Of a stretch of DNA of 27,921 nt, positions 8,343-15,720 are shown piece after piece; within the stretch, counting starts at the first letter, position 1, and the number at the start of each line of letters is the position of its first letter. The translations under genes were made by a program, and so were the position numbers. The notes beneath the pieces were generated by a model that saw nothing but the letters and a program-made list of their open reading frames with translations, ran no database searches and was not told the origin of the DNA. The stretch comes from an uncultured Caldimonas sp. GTDB taxonomy: Bacteria; Pseudomonadota; Gammaproteobacteria; Burkholderiales; Burkholderiaceae. The stretch lies in assembly GCF_946480305.1 (NCBI RefSeq), contig NZ_CAMLJQ010000052.1, forward strand, positions 1 to 27,921, read 5' to 3'.

Positions 8343-8809
8343 TTGTTCTCCCCCTCTTGTTCTGCAAATTTGATTTTTTTCCGCAGACGGGCACCGTTGC
8401 CTGGATCGGCAGTGGCGCGGCCAGTGTCCGCGTTTTTTTTTGACGTGAACGCGGGGGCAGACGAACGGACCGGGTTTTCCGATCAACGGCCGCACTGATT
8501 GAGCCGGTCCTGCGAAGTTCGCCTCGCACCGCCGACGAGAAGCTCAGCCGATCCATCCACCCGTCCCGCGAGACCGCCGCGCTCGCATACGTCCACGCTC
8601 ACCCGCACCACCTCGGACGGGCGTTCGCACGGACACACCCCATCGAAAGCAAGGACCGTCGGATCAACAGTGTCGTCAAGCAGCACCCGCCGAGCCGTAC
8701 CGCCCCGCTCGCTCTGCACGCTGTTTTCGTGCTGCCCGGCAGCCCGGCGTAAGGCGGGGCGGAGATAATTACGAACTGGTTTCTCCGCATTCACCCGCCT
8801 CACGACACC
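8343..8809. other. 467-bp divergent intergenic region with homopolymer tracts
   Basis: This region lies between the divergent lipoprotein and fumarase genes. It holds T7 (about 8384-8390) and T9 (8433-8441) runs, unusual in this GC-rich DNA. An imperfect hairpin (CAGTGGC gcg GCCAGTG, 8410-8426, one mismatch) stands 6 nt before the T9 run, so a plus-strand terminator-like signal is possible although no plus-strand gene precedes it. A -10-like GATAAT at 8764-8769 could belong to the fumarase promoter, but I find no good -35. Open frames on both strands here are Arg/Ser-rich and look non-coding. Confidence 0.35.
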
Positions 8810-10336
8810 ATGACCACCACGATCAAGCACGACGACCTCGTCGAAAGCGTCGCTGCCGCGCTGCAGTACATCAGCTACTACCACCCGGCCGACTACATCC
8901 AGCACCTGGCGCGCGCCTATGAGCGCGAGGAGTCGCCGGCGGCCAAGGACGCGATCGCGCAGATCCTGACCAACTCCAAGATGTGCGCCGAAGGCAAGCG
9001 GCCCATCTGCCAGGACACCGGCATCGTCAACGTGTTCCTGAAGATCGGCATGGACGTGCGCTTCGAAGGCTTTCCCGGCTCGATCGCCGACGCCGTGAAC
9101 GAAGGCGTGCGCCGCGGCTACCTGAACCCGGAGAACAAGCTGCGTGCCTCCGTGCTGGCCGACCCGCACTTCGAGCGCAAGAACACCAAGGACAACACGC
9201 CCGCCGTCATCCACATGGAGGTGGTGCCGGGCAACACGGTCGACGTGATCGTGGCCGCCAAGGGTGGCGGCTCGGAGAACAAGACCAAGTTCGTGATGAT
9301 GAATCCGAGCGACTCGTTGGTCGACTGGGTGCTGAAGACGGTGCCGACCATGGGCGCGGGCTGGTGCCCGCCCGGCATGCTGGGCATCGGCATCGGCGGC
9401 ACCGCCGAGAAGGCGATGCTGCTGGCCAAGGAGTCGTTGATGGAAGACATCGACATGTACGAACTCCTGCAGCGCGGCCCGCAGAACAAGCTCGAAGAGC
9501 TGCGCATCGAGCTGTACGAGAAGGTCAACGCCCTGGGCATCGGCGCGCAGGGCCTGGGCGGCCTGACCACCGTGCTCGACATCAAGATCAAGACCTACCC
9601 GACGCACGCCGCCTCCAAGCCGGTGGCGATGATCCCCAACTGCGCCGCCACGCGCCACGCGCACTTCGTGCTCGACGGCTCGGGCCCGGCCTACCTGGAG
9701 CCGCCCAGCCTCGACCTGTGGCCGGACGTGAACTGGGCGCCCGACTACAACAAGAGCAAGAAGGTCGACCTCGACACGCTGACCAAGGAAGAAGTGGCGA
9801 GCTGGAAGCCGGGCGACACGCTGCTGCTGTCCGGCAAGATGCTGACCGGCCGCGACGCCGCGCACAAGCGCATCCAGGACATGCTGGCCAAGGGTGAAAA
9901 GCTGCCGGTCGACTTCACCAACCGCGTCATCTACTACGTGGGCCCGGTCGATCCGGTGCGCGACGAGGCGGTCGGCCCCGCCGGCCCCACCACCGCCACG
10001 CGGATGGACAAGTTCACCGACATGATGCTGTCGCAGACCGGCCTGATCGCGATGATCGGCAAGGCCGAGCGCGGCCCGGTCGCGATCGAGGCGATCAAGA
10101 ACCACAAGAGCGCCTACCTGATGGCCGTGGGCGGCGCCGCCTACCTGGTCAGCAAGGCCATCAAGACCGCCAAGGTGCTGGGCTTCGAAGACCTGGGCAT
10201 GGAGGCGATCTACGAGTTCGAGGTGAAGGACATGCCCGTCACCGTGGCGGTCGACGCCGGCGGTACCTCGGCCCACATCACCGGGCCGAAGGAATGGCAG
10301 GCGAAGATCGGCAAGATCCCGGTCGCGACCGCCTGA
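8810..10336 (+). CDS. fumA: Fumarate hydratase, class I (4Fe-4S)
   Basis: A 508-aa single-chain class I fumarase that interconverts fumarate and (S)-malate in the cytosolic TCA cycle. The three cysteines expected to hold the 4Fe-4S cluster are visible: C67 in PICQDTG, C186 in GAGWCPPGM and C278 in IPNCAATRH. N-terminal fumarase alpha-type and C-terminal beta-type domains are fused, the latter containing VYYVGP-like and GPTTATRMDKFTDMML motifs. It is somewhat shorter than the E. coli FumA/FumB enzymes (about 550 aa). There is no strong Shine-Dalgarno before the ATG. It stands alone, divergent from the lipoprotein gene, and a hairpin follows its stop. The symbol denotes class I fumarase and not strict orthology to E. 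coli fumA. Confidence 0.95.
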   Translation: MTTTIKHDDLVESVAAALQYISYYHPADYIQHLARAYEREESPAAKDAIAQILTNSKMCAEGKRPICQDTGIVNVFLKIGMDVRFEGFPGSIADAVNEGVRRGYLNPENKLRASVLADPHFERKNTKDNTPAVIHMEVVPGNTVDVIVAAKGGGSENKTKFVMMNPSDSLVDWVLKTVPTMGAGWCPPGMLGIGIGGTAEKAMLLAKESLMEDIDMYELLQRGPQNKLEELRIELYEKVNALGIGAQGLGGLTTVLDIKIKTYPTHAASKPVAMIPNCAATRHAHFVLDGSGPAYLEPPSLDLWPDVNWAPDYNKSKKVDLDTLTKEEVASWKPGDTLLLSGKMLTGRDAAHKRIQDMLAKGEKLPVDFTNRVIYYVGPVDPVRDEAVGPAGPTTATRMDKFTDMMLSQTGLIAMIGKAERGPVAIEAIKNHKSAYLMAVGGAAYLVSKAIKTAKVLGFEDLGMEAIYEFEVKDMPVTVAVDAGGTSAHITGPKEWQAKIGKIPVATA

Positions 10337-10350
10337 GCGGCACCCACTGA

Positions 10351-10379
10351 AGGCACACCCCTTGCTCAAGGGGGTGCCT
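10351..10379 (+). terminator. Hairpin after the fumarase gene
   Basis: AGGCACACCCCTTG / CAAGGGGGTGCCT forms a 13-bp stem with one bulged A and a 2-nt loop, 14 nt after the fumarase stop. There is no T tract, so factor-independent termination would be weak; it may instead stabilise the 3' end. Confidence 0.5.
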
Positions 10380-10450
10380 GGGCGGACGGGCGGCCTCGGC
10401 CGCCTGCGAGGCTGTGCGAACATTCCGCCCGCACCGCTGACCCTGCTGTT

Positions 10451-10481
10451 GTCACCGGTGGTCACCGGATGAGCCGGTGAC
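10451..10481. repeat. GTCACCGG direct and inverted repeats upstream of the retron cassette
   Basis: GTCACCGG occurs at 10451-10458 and again at 10461-10468, and its complement CCGGTGAC at 10474-10481. The second and third form an 8-bp perfect hairpin with a 5-nt loop. The array sits 19-49 bp ahead of the first cassette gene (10500), so it may be an operator, a leader structure or part of a terminator for fumarase. Nothing distinguishes these from sequence alone. Confidence 0.4.
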
Positions 10482-10499
10482 GCAGCAGCCTCAGCCTTC

Positions 10500-13400
10500 A
10501 TGACCCCCGTTCGTCACGTCCGACTGTTGCGGCAGCGCCCGCAACCGGTGATCTGCGAGATCGCGCTCCAGCCCGCGGCCACCCCGACGCCTTCGTCCAC
10601 GGCCGAGCCGCGCTACCTGGTGCTCGTGCGCCAGGGTCGGTCGCATGCCGAGTGGCATGAATCGAGCCCCACGACGCAGCCGGTGTCGCGCGCCGAGGCC
10701 GAGCGACTGTTCGAGCACTGGCTCGCGGCCAAACTGAACCAGGGGTTCCAACTGGAAGAGCCGACCGCCCCTGCCCTCTCCACGCCGGCCCGCCCGCCGG
10801 TCGAGCGCGCGCACAAGTGGCTGCGCCTGCTCGAAGCCGACGGCTGGCGGTTGCTGATGCCCGCGCGTCGCTCTCGGCTGGTGTGGCGCATCGGTGAGCT
10901 GCGTCTGGCAGGCGGCGTGCCGCGGCTGGTCGAACTGCTGGAAACGGGCGACGCGATGCTCGACTACTGCATTGCCTGGGCGATCGGGCGGTGCGGCGAT
11001 GCAGGCGCGGTCGAAGCGATGCAAGAGCTGTCGAAACGCGGCCGCACTGAAGCCGTCAAGCGCGTGGCGCGCTGGGCTTGGTTGAGTCTCGCGCCCGCAC
11101 CCGTGCGGGAAGAACACGCGGCCACGATCGTCGCCGATTGGCCGCCGGCGTTGCGCAGCACCTGGGAGCAACGCGGCACGCCGAATTTCACCGAGAGCTT
11201 GCACACGGTGCTGGCCGATCCGGCAACCTGGCAGCGGCTGTCGCGTGCCGATTGGCTGGAACAACTCGACCAGGTGGCCCAGGCTGCATCTCACGCTGCG
11301 CAGGCAAGGCCGGTGCTGTTGGCGCAGGCGCGCGAACTGCCCGTGCAGGCGGGCACCTTCCGCGCGCTGCGCCATCTGTTCAAGGCGGCCGAATACCGCG
11401 GCGACGGCGAGCTCTTCGGCCTGCTCGCATTCCGCTTCGAAGTGCAGCGTGCGCTGTTCCACCGCAGCCCCTATTCCGACTACCACTACATCGGCGCACG
11501 CCGGGTCAAGGTCGACCAGGAGCTGCGGCAGCCCCAGCCGCGGCTGGCGTTCTCGAATCGCACGCGCGACTACCTGCGCCGCCGGGTGTGGCGGCAACTG
11601 CGCCGCCTGGGCGCCGTCGACGACCCGCAGTTCATTGCACTCGCAACTGGCTACCTGCTCGCCTGCGACGACGCCGCTGCCACGGCGAGTCACACGCGGC
11701 GGGTGTTTGTCGACGGCCCATGGGAGCTGCGGCACTATGGGCCGTACGCCAAGTGGCACGCCTACCACCGGCTGGTGCACTCGGGCCACCCGGAGGTGAA
11801 GACCACGCGCGATGGCCGCCCCTGGTATGCCGTGGTCGCGCATGAACCCGCCGGTGTCCCCATGCCTGGGCCGGCCCAGCCGCTGTGGCCGCTCGATACA
11901 CCACCACCGCGTGGCGATGCCTTTCCCCACCTGTGGGACGCACATCCCGAGGCCTTGCTCACACTGCTGCAGCACGCGCAGTGCGCTGGCGTGCACGCTT
12001 TCGCCGCGCGCGCGCTCGCCGACAACCCGGCCTATTGCGACACGCTGTCGGCTGCGACCTGGGCCACGCTGCTGCAAAGCCGCTACATCCACACGGCGCA
12101 CTTTGCGTTCAAGGCCGTCTCGCGGCTGCTGGCCCAGGCCCTGACCACCTCGCAACGTGTGCCGTGGATGGTGGTGCTGTGCCGCAGCTCGCTGCCGCAG
12201 GCCCACGAGGCGTTGTTGCAGGCATTGAGTCGCGATCCGGCCGGCTATGCGTCCGAGCCGGCGCTGCTGGTGGCGCTGCTGACTGCCAATGCCGAGCCGG
12301 TGCGACAACAGGCGCGCCTGCTCTGTCCGCTGGCCGCACACAGCACCCGCGTCACCGACCTCGCGACAGGCGAGCTGCTCGCTTGGCTGGCCGCCGCCGA
12401 CACGGAGATCCCCGATCTGCCGGCGATTACCGCCAACATCGAATGGGCAGTGACGCAGGGCTGGCCCAGCGCCGCCGAACAGGTGCCGCTCGCTGCCGTG
12501 CTGGCGCTGCTCGACCACCCGGTGCCCGAGGTGCAGGTGGTGGCCGTGCGCTGGCTCGCCTCGCGGCGCGACGGCGCGAGCAACCTGCCGCCCGGCGTGC
12601 TGGTGCGGCTGCTGCAATCGGACGACACCCGCTTGCGTGCGGCAGGCGTCGAACTCCTCGGCATGCTGTCGGACGAGGTGCTCGTCCCGCAACTCGACCT
12701 GTTCGTCGGCCTGATGACCGCCGAGCAGCCCGCCGTGCGCTCCGCAGCCACGGCCCTGGTCGCCCGGCTGGCTGCGGCCCGGCATGCCTTCGGGGAAGCC
12801 ATCACGGCGGCCCTCGTCGATGGCCTGTTCCGCAGCGAGCCTGCCGACGGAGTTCATGACGACGTGCACGCGCTGCTGACGGGCCCGCTGCAGCCCCATG
12901 CGCAGCGCCTCGACCGCCACACGGTGTGGCGCTTGCTGCAGGCCAGGAGCCGCGGCGCGCAACGGCTCGGTGGCGCACTGCTGCCGCGCCATCCGATCGA
13001 CGCGTTCAGCGTGCGCGAATGGGCGATTGCCGGGCGGCATGCGGATGCGTCTGTTCGGCAATGGGCCCGAACCGCCTTCGAGCGCTACCCCCACCGGGTG
13101 CGTGCCGAGCTGGCCGCCGCACTGCTGATCCTCGACACGCGCTGGGACGACACGCGCGAGTTCGCGGCGGCGTTCTTCGCCGAGCACTGCGAGCGCGACG
13201 ATTGGCAGCCCGACACCTTGATCGCGCTGTGCGATCACACCCACCCGGCCGTACAGCGGCTCGGCCGCGACCTGGTCACGCGCCACCTGCCGCTGGCGGA
13301 GGCCGTCGACTCATTGCTGCGGCTCTCGCAGCATCCCTCTGCAAACATGCAGTTGTTCGTGAGCCAGTGGCTGGAGCAGGCGGCGGCCGGCAAGCCGGAG

Positions 13401-13697
13401 ATCATCGCCCGGCTGGAGCCCTACTTCCTGGGAGTGCTGTCGCAGGTGAACCGCGGGCGTGTGGTCAAGGACCGCGTGTTCGCCTTCCTGCGTGCACAAG
13501 CACAGGCGCATGCCGACGTGGCGGCCGTCGTCGCGCCGCTGTTCGCGCGCCAGGTGCTCACGGTGGCCATTGCCGACAAGGCGCAATACATCGCCGGCTT
13601 GCGCGAGATCGCCGCGCGGCACCCGCAACTGCCCAGCCCGCTGGGCATCGTGCCCGTTGAAACGCGTGCAGCGAACGTGAAGGAGACGCTCGCGTGA
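10500..13697 (+). CDS. Retron-associated HEAT/ARM-repeat protein with WGR-like N-terminus
   Basis: A 1065-aa soluble protein, first gene of the retron cassette. Residues about 38-84 (RYLVLVRQGRSHAEWHES to FEHWLAAKLNQGFQL) resemble a WGR fold, a small domain found in nucleic-acid-linked proteins such as PARPs and MolR. Alpha-helical HEAT/ARM-like repeats follow at about 120-210 (GGVPRLVELLETGDAMLDYC) and 660-790 (HPVPEVQVVAVRWLASRRD, SDDTRLRAAGVELLGMLSDE, QPAVRSAATALVARLAAAR). No nuclease or NTPase motif is seen. The stop overlaps the GTG start of the SWIM gene (GTGA), with AAGGAG ahead of it, so the two are coupled. From memory, retrons called type XIII pair an ARM protein with a WH-SWIM protein. 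Start choice (ATG 10500) lacks a clear ribosome binding site. Confidence 0.82.
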   Translation: MTPVRHVRLLRQRPQPVICEIALQPAATPTPSSTAEPRYLVLVRQGRSHAEWHESSPTTQPVSRAEAERLFEHWLAAKLNQGFQLEEPTAPALSTPARPPVERAHKWLRLLEADGWRLLMPARRSRLVWRIGELRLAGGVPRLVELLETGDAMLDYCIAWAIGRCGDAGAVEAMQELSKRGRTEAVKRVARWAWLSLAPAPVREEHAATIVADWPPALRSTWEQRGTPNFTESLHTVLADPATWQRLSRADWLEQLDQVAQAASHAAQARPVLLAQARELPVQAGTFRALRHLFKAAEYRGDGELFGLLAFRFEVQRALFHRSPYSDYHYIGARRVKVDQELRQPQPRLAFSNRTRDYLRRRVWRQLRRLGAVDDPQFIALATGYLLACDDAAATASHTRRVFVDGPWELRHYGPYAKWHAYHRLVHSGHPEVKTTRDGRPWYAVVAHEPAGVPMPGPAQPLWPLDTPPPRGDAFPHLWDAHPEALLTLLQHAQCAGVHAFAARALADNPAYCDTLSAATWATLLQSRYIHTAHFAFKAVSRLLAQALTTSQRVPWMVVLCRSSLPQAHEALLQALSRDPAGYASEPALLVALLTANAEPVRQQARLLCPLAAHSTRVTDLATGELLAWLAAADTEIPDLPAITANIEWAVTQGWPSAAEQVPLAAVLALLDHPVPEVQVVAVRWLASRRDGASNLPPGVLVRLLQSDDTRLRAAGVELLGMLSDEVLVPQLDLFVGLMTAEQPAVRSAATALVARLAAARHAFGEAITAALVDGLFRSEPADGVHDDVHALLTGPLQPHAQRLDRHTVWRLLQARSRGAQRLGGALLPRHPIDAFSVREWAIAGRHADASVRQWARTAFERYPHRVRAELAAALLILDTRWDDTREFAAAFFAEHCERDDWQPDTLIALCDHTHPAVQRLGRDLVTRHLPLAEAVDSLLRLSQHPSANMQLFVSQWLEQAAAGKPEIIARLEPYFLGVLSQVNRGRVVKDRVFAFLRAQAQAHADVAAVVAPLFARQVLTVAIADKAQYIAGLREIAARHPQLPSPLGIVPVETRAANVKETLA

Positions 13698-15367
13698 GGT
13701 TCCAGTACCGCTACTACGGCGCATCGCAGGTCGCCAACACCGCATCGTCGACGTCGATGTCCTTCGTGCCGGACACGCTGCGCGCGCCGACGCACTTCGT
13801 GGCGGACCTGCACCGCAAGCTGCCGTTCCGCGAAGCCATCTCGGCACTGCACGACGTGGTGGTGGCCGACCTGCGCACACTGCCGAAGGACCGCACCGAC
13901 TACTTTGCCTGGCTGCAGACGCACGAGAGCCAGATGCTCACCGAGTTCATGGCACGCGCGCGCACCGCGCAGGCCAAGGTGGCGCCGTTGCAGGCCGAGC
14001 TGGCCGAGGTCCGCAAGGCCAAGGCCGGGCAGCTCGGCCCTTACGAGCAGGCCAAGCGCCGCTACTTCAACTACCTGTGGGAAACCAACCGCGACGCCTG
14101 GATCGTGCTCGATCCGGTGATCACGGTGCACCCGGACAAGGTGTTCTTCGAGTGCTTCAGCCGCGACGAATCGAGCTACGCCAGCCTCTCGTGCAGCCAC
14201 AACGTGTTCGAGCGTCTCGGCGACTTTGCCTGCGGCACCACGAACATCGACTACTCGTCGGCGCTGTACGAAGAGTTCCAGAAGATCCGCGACTACAAGA
14301 CCACGCGGCTTGCGATCGAGCCGGCCGGCTTCCAGGTGCAGACGGCCGACGACCCGGTATTCGTCGAAGAGAAGATCGACCTGCCCGACAGCTGGGTGCG
14401 CGGCTTCCTGCAGGTGAGCGCAGCGATGACGCTGCCCGCGCACGTGCTCGAGCTGCATCCGATGGACGTGCACAACCTGTGCTTCGTGCTGCGCCGGCAG
14501 CGCGAGCGGGTGGGCCCGCGCTCGCTGCGCTTCGTGCTCACGCCGGGCGAACCCATCCGCGTGCTGTGCGAACCGTGGGGGCATGAGCTGGTCTTCGCGC
14601 GCTCGATCTACACCGGTCCGCACGCGGGTGAGGTCCGGTTGTGGGGCCGTCGCCGGCTGTTGACGCTGGAGCGCCTCATTCCCGTGGCGCAGCGCTTCAC
14701 CGTGCACCTGCTGGGCACCGGCCTGCCGAGCTTCTGGATCGCCGAGATGCCGGAGATGCAATACACGCTGGGCCTCTCCGGCTGGACGGCCAATGACTGG
14801 TCCCGCGCAGGCCAGTTCGACCTGCTCGGTCCGCGGCACACCGTGGGCGATGCGGTCAAGACGCAGGTGTTCGAAGCGCTGGCCTCGCGCTGGTTTGCGA
14901 GCACCCGGGACGTGAGCATTGCCACCGGGCTCGCCGCTGCCGATGTGGAAGCGGCGCTCGGCGTCTACACGCAGGCTGGCCGCGTGGTGTACGACCTCAC
15001 GCAGCGCGTGTGGCGCCTGCGCGAGTTGACGCGCGATCCGCTCCCGTTCGACCAGCTGCGCTACGCGAGCGAGCAGGAAGAGGCAGCAGCGAAGCTCGTA
15101 GCACTCGGTGCGGTCTCGCGCATCGAGCGGCACACGAGCGCCACACCCGGCGGGCAGCGCATCACCGGCATCGTGCGCCAGGGCAAGAAGCCGCTCGACG
15201 TCGAACTCTCGCTCGATGCCGACGAGCGCCTCGTCGGTGCGCGGTGCGCGTGCGACTTCTACGTCCACAACAAGCTGCATCGCGGCCCTTGCGAGCACAT
15301 GCTGGCGCTGCGCATGCTGTCGCGCCAGCTCGCCGATGCGCCGGCGGCTGCCATTGCGGAGGCCTGA
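13694..15367 (+). CDS. Retron-associated winged-helix/SWIM zinc-finger protein
   Basis: A 557-aa protein starting at GTG 13694, overlapping the previous stop by 4 bp and preceded by AAGGAG at a suitable distance. Residues 1-370 are unassigned; a charged helix at about 85-125 could be a short coiled coil. A winged-helix-like segment spans about 390-445 (VSIATGLAAADVEAALGVYT, then GRVVYDLTQRVWRL). A SWIM zinc finger follows at 518-535: CAC, 12 residues, then CEH (CxC-x12-CxH), continuing MLALRML. SWIM fingers bind DNA or mediate protein contacts. The protein is probably an effector or accessory component of the retron, working with the ARM protein and the RT/msDNA. Next comes the 353-bp non-coding RNA region and the RT gene. 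Confidence 0.85.
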   Translation: MRFQYRYYGASQVANTASSTSMSFVPDTLRAPTHFVADLHRKLPFREAISALHDVVVADLRTLPKDRTDYFAWLQTHESQMLTEFMARARTAQAKVAPLQAELAEVRKAKAGQLGPYEQAKRRYFNYLWETNRDAWIVLDPVITVHPDKVFFECFSRDESSYASLSCSHNVFERLGDFACGTTNIDYSSALYEEFQKIRDYKTTRLAIEPAGFQVQTADDPVFVEEKIDLPDSWVRGFLQVSAAMTLPAHVLELHPMDVHNLCFVLRRQRERVGPRSLRFVLTPGEPIRVLCEPWGHELVFARSIYTGPHAGEVRLWGRRRLLTLERLIPVAQRFTVHLLGTGLPSFWIAEMPEMQYTLGLSGWTANDWSRAGQFDLLGPRHTVGDAVKTQVFEALASRWFASTRDVSIATGLAAADVEAALGVYTQAGRVVYDLTQRVWRLRELTRDPLPFDQLRYASEQEEAAAKLVALGAVSRIERHTSATPGGQRITGIVRQGKKPLDVELSLDADERLVGARCACDFYVHNKLHRGPCEHMLALRMLSRQLADAPAAAIAEA

Positions 15368-15383
15368 ACGATGTTGCTACACT
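15354..15383 (+). promoter_or_regulatory. Candidate promoter for the retron msr-msd RNA
   Basis: TTGCGG (15354-15359), an 18-nt spacer, and TACACT (15378-15383, four of six matches to TATAAT). Initiation about 7 nt downstream would fall at 15390, one base before the a1 repeat, which is where a retron transcript should begin. The -35 match is poor (only TTG), so read-through from the upstream genes is an alternative. Confidence 0.35.
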
Positions 15384-15390
15384 GCCGGCC

Positions 15391-15614
15391 GCGAACGCAG
15401 CAGGATGGCTCTTGCAACCCGGGTAGTGGATCGCTGCCCTTGCTCCATGCCGTTCCATGCGTCACTGGCGCGCTCTTCACTGTGCCGATCTCGCACTACC
15501 ACCGCGATGACCGTGTGGTTCGTATCGAACCCATGCGCGGTGGTAGTGCGGATCGGCGTCGAGTGGAGCGCTCCAGTCCTGAAGGCTCTTCGATGAGAGT
15601 CCTGCTGCGTTCGC
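15391..15614 (+). ncRNA. Predicted retron msr-msd RNA
   Basis: The gap between the SWIM and RT genes holds the expected retron architecture. Repeat a1 (GCGAACGCAGCAGGA, 15391-15405) is exactly complementary to a2 (15600-15614). Just inside a1 the sequence TGGCTC offers candidate priming guanosines at 15407/15408. The msr part (about 15406-15465) can fold a small GGGTA/TGCCC hairpin. The msd part is a long hairpin: arms 15484-15506 and 15536-15557 pair over 22 bp with one bulged T (15491), and the base extends through CACT/AGTG and GCGCTC/GAGCGC to 15470 and 15571. The tip has a further GGTTCG-TAT-CGAACC hairpin (15517-15531). Exact msr/msd borders and the branching base are inferred, not shown. 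Confidence 0.82.
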
Positions 15615-15720
15615 TTCCTTTGCCGCTGCGCCGCCCAGGCCCGGGTGCTTCCCTTCGCAGCGCCACCCCCTCGCCTCGTCATCCCTCCGCACAGCCTGCC
15701 AGGCATGTGCCGCCCTGCCG
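15615..15720 (+). other. Leader between retron RNA a2 and the RT start
   Basis: This 106-nt pyrimidine-rich stretch lacks a good Shine-Dalgarno near the RT ATG. GCTGCG (15625-15630) and CGCAGC (15656-15661) are complementary and could form a hairpin after a2. Confidence 0.35.

Noticed and set aside
8499..8768. 89-codon plus-strand frame in the lipoprotein-fumarase gap
   Set aside because: Ser/Arg/Thr-rich, no ribosome binding site, no homology recognised.
8483..10501. 672-codon minus-strand frame opposite fumarase
   Set aside because: Shadow of a strongly recognised enzyme.
10491..13286. 931-codon minus-strand frame opposite the ARM protein
   Set aside because: Length comes from GC-driven lack of stops; Gln/Arg/His-rich. 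The plus frame has repeats and translational coupling.
13421..15298. 625-codon minus-strand frame opposite the SWIM protein
   Set aside because: Antisense shadow; the SWIM and winged-helix motifs are on the plus strand.
15583..15603. Extra hairpin AGGCTCT/AGAG-T-CCT near a2
   Set aside because: It competes with part of a2 for pairing, so not listed as a stable element of the RNA; it could be an alternative fold.
15377..15706. Short frames on both strands in the retron RNA gap
   Set aside because: Composition is non-coding and the region is explained by the a1/a2 and msd structure.
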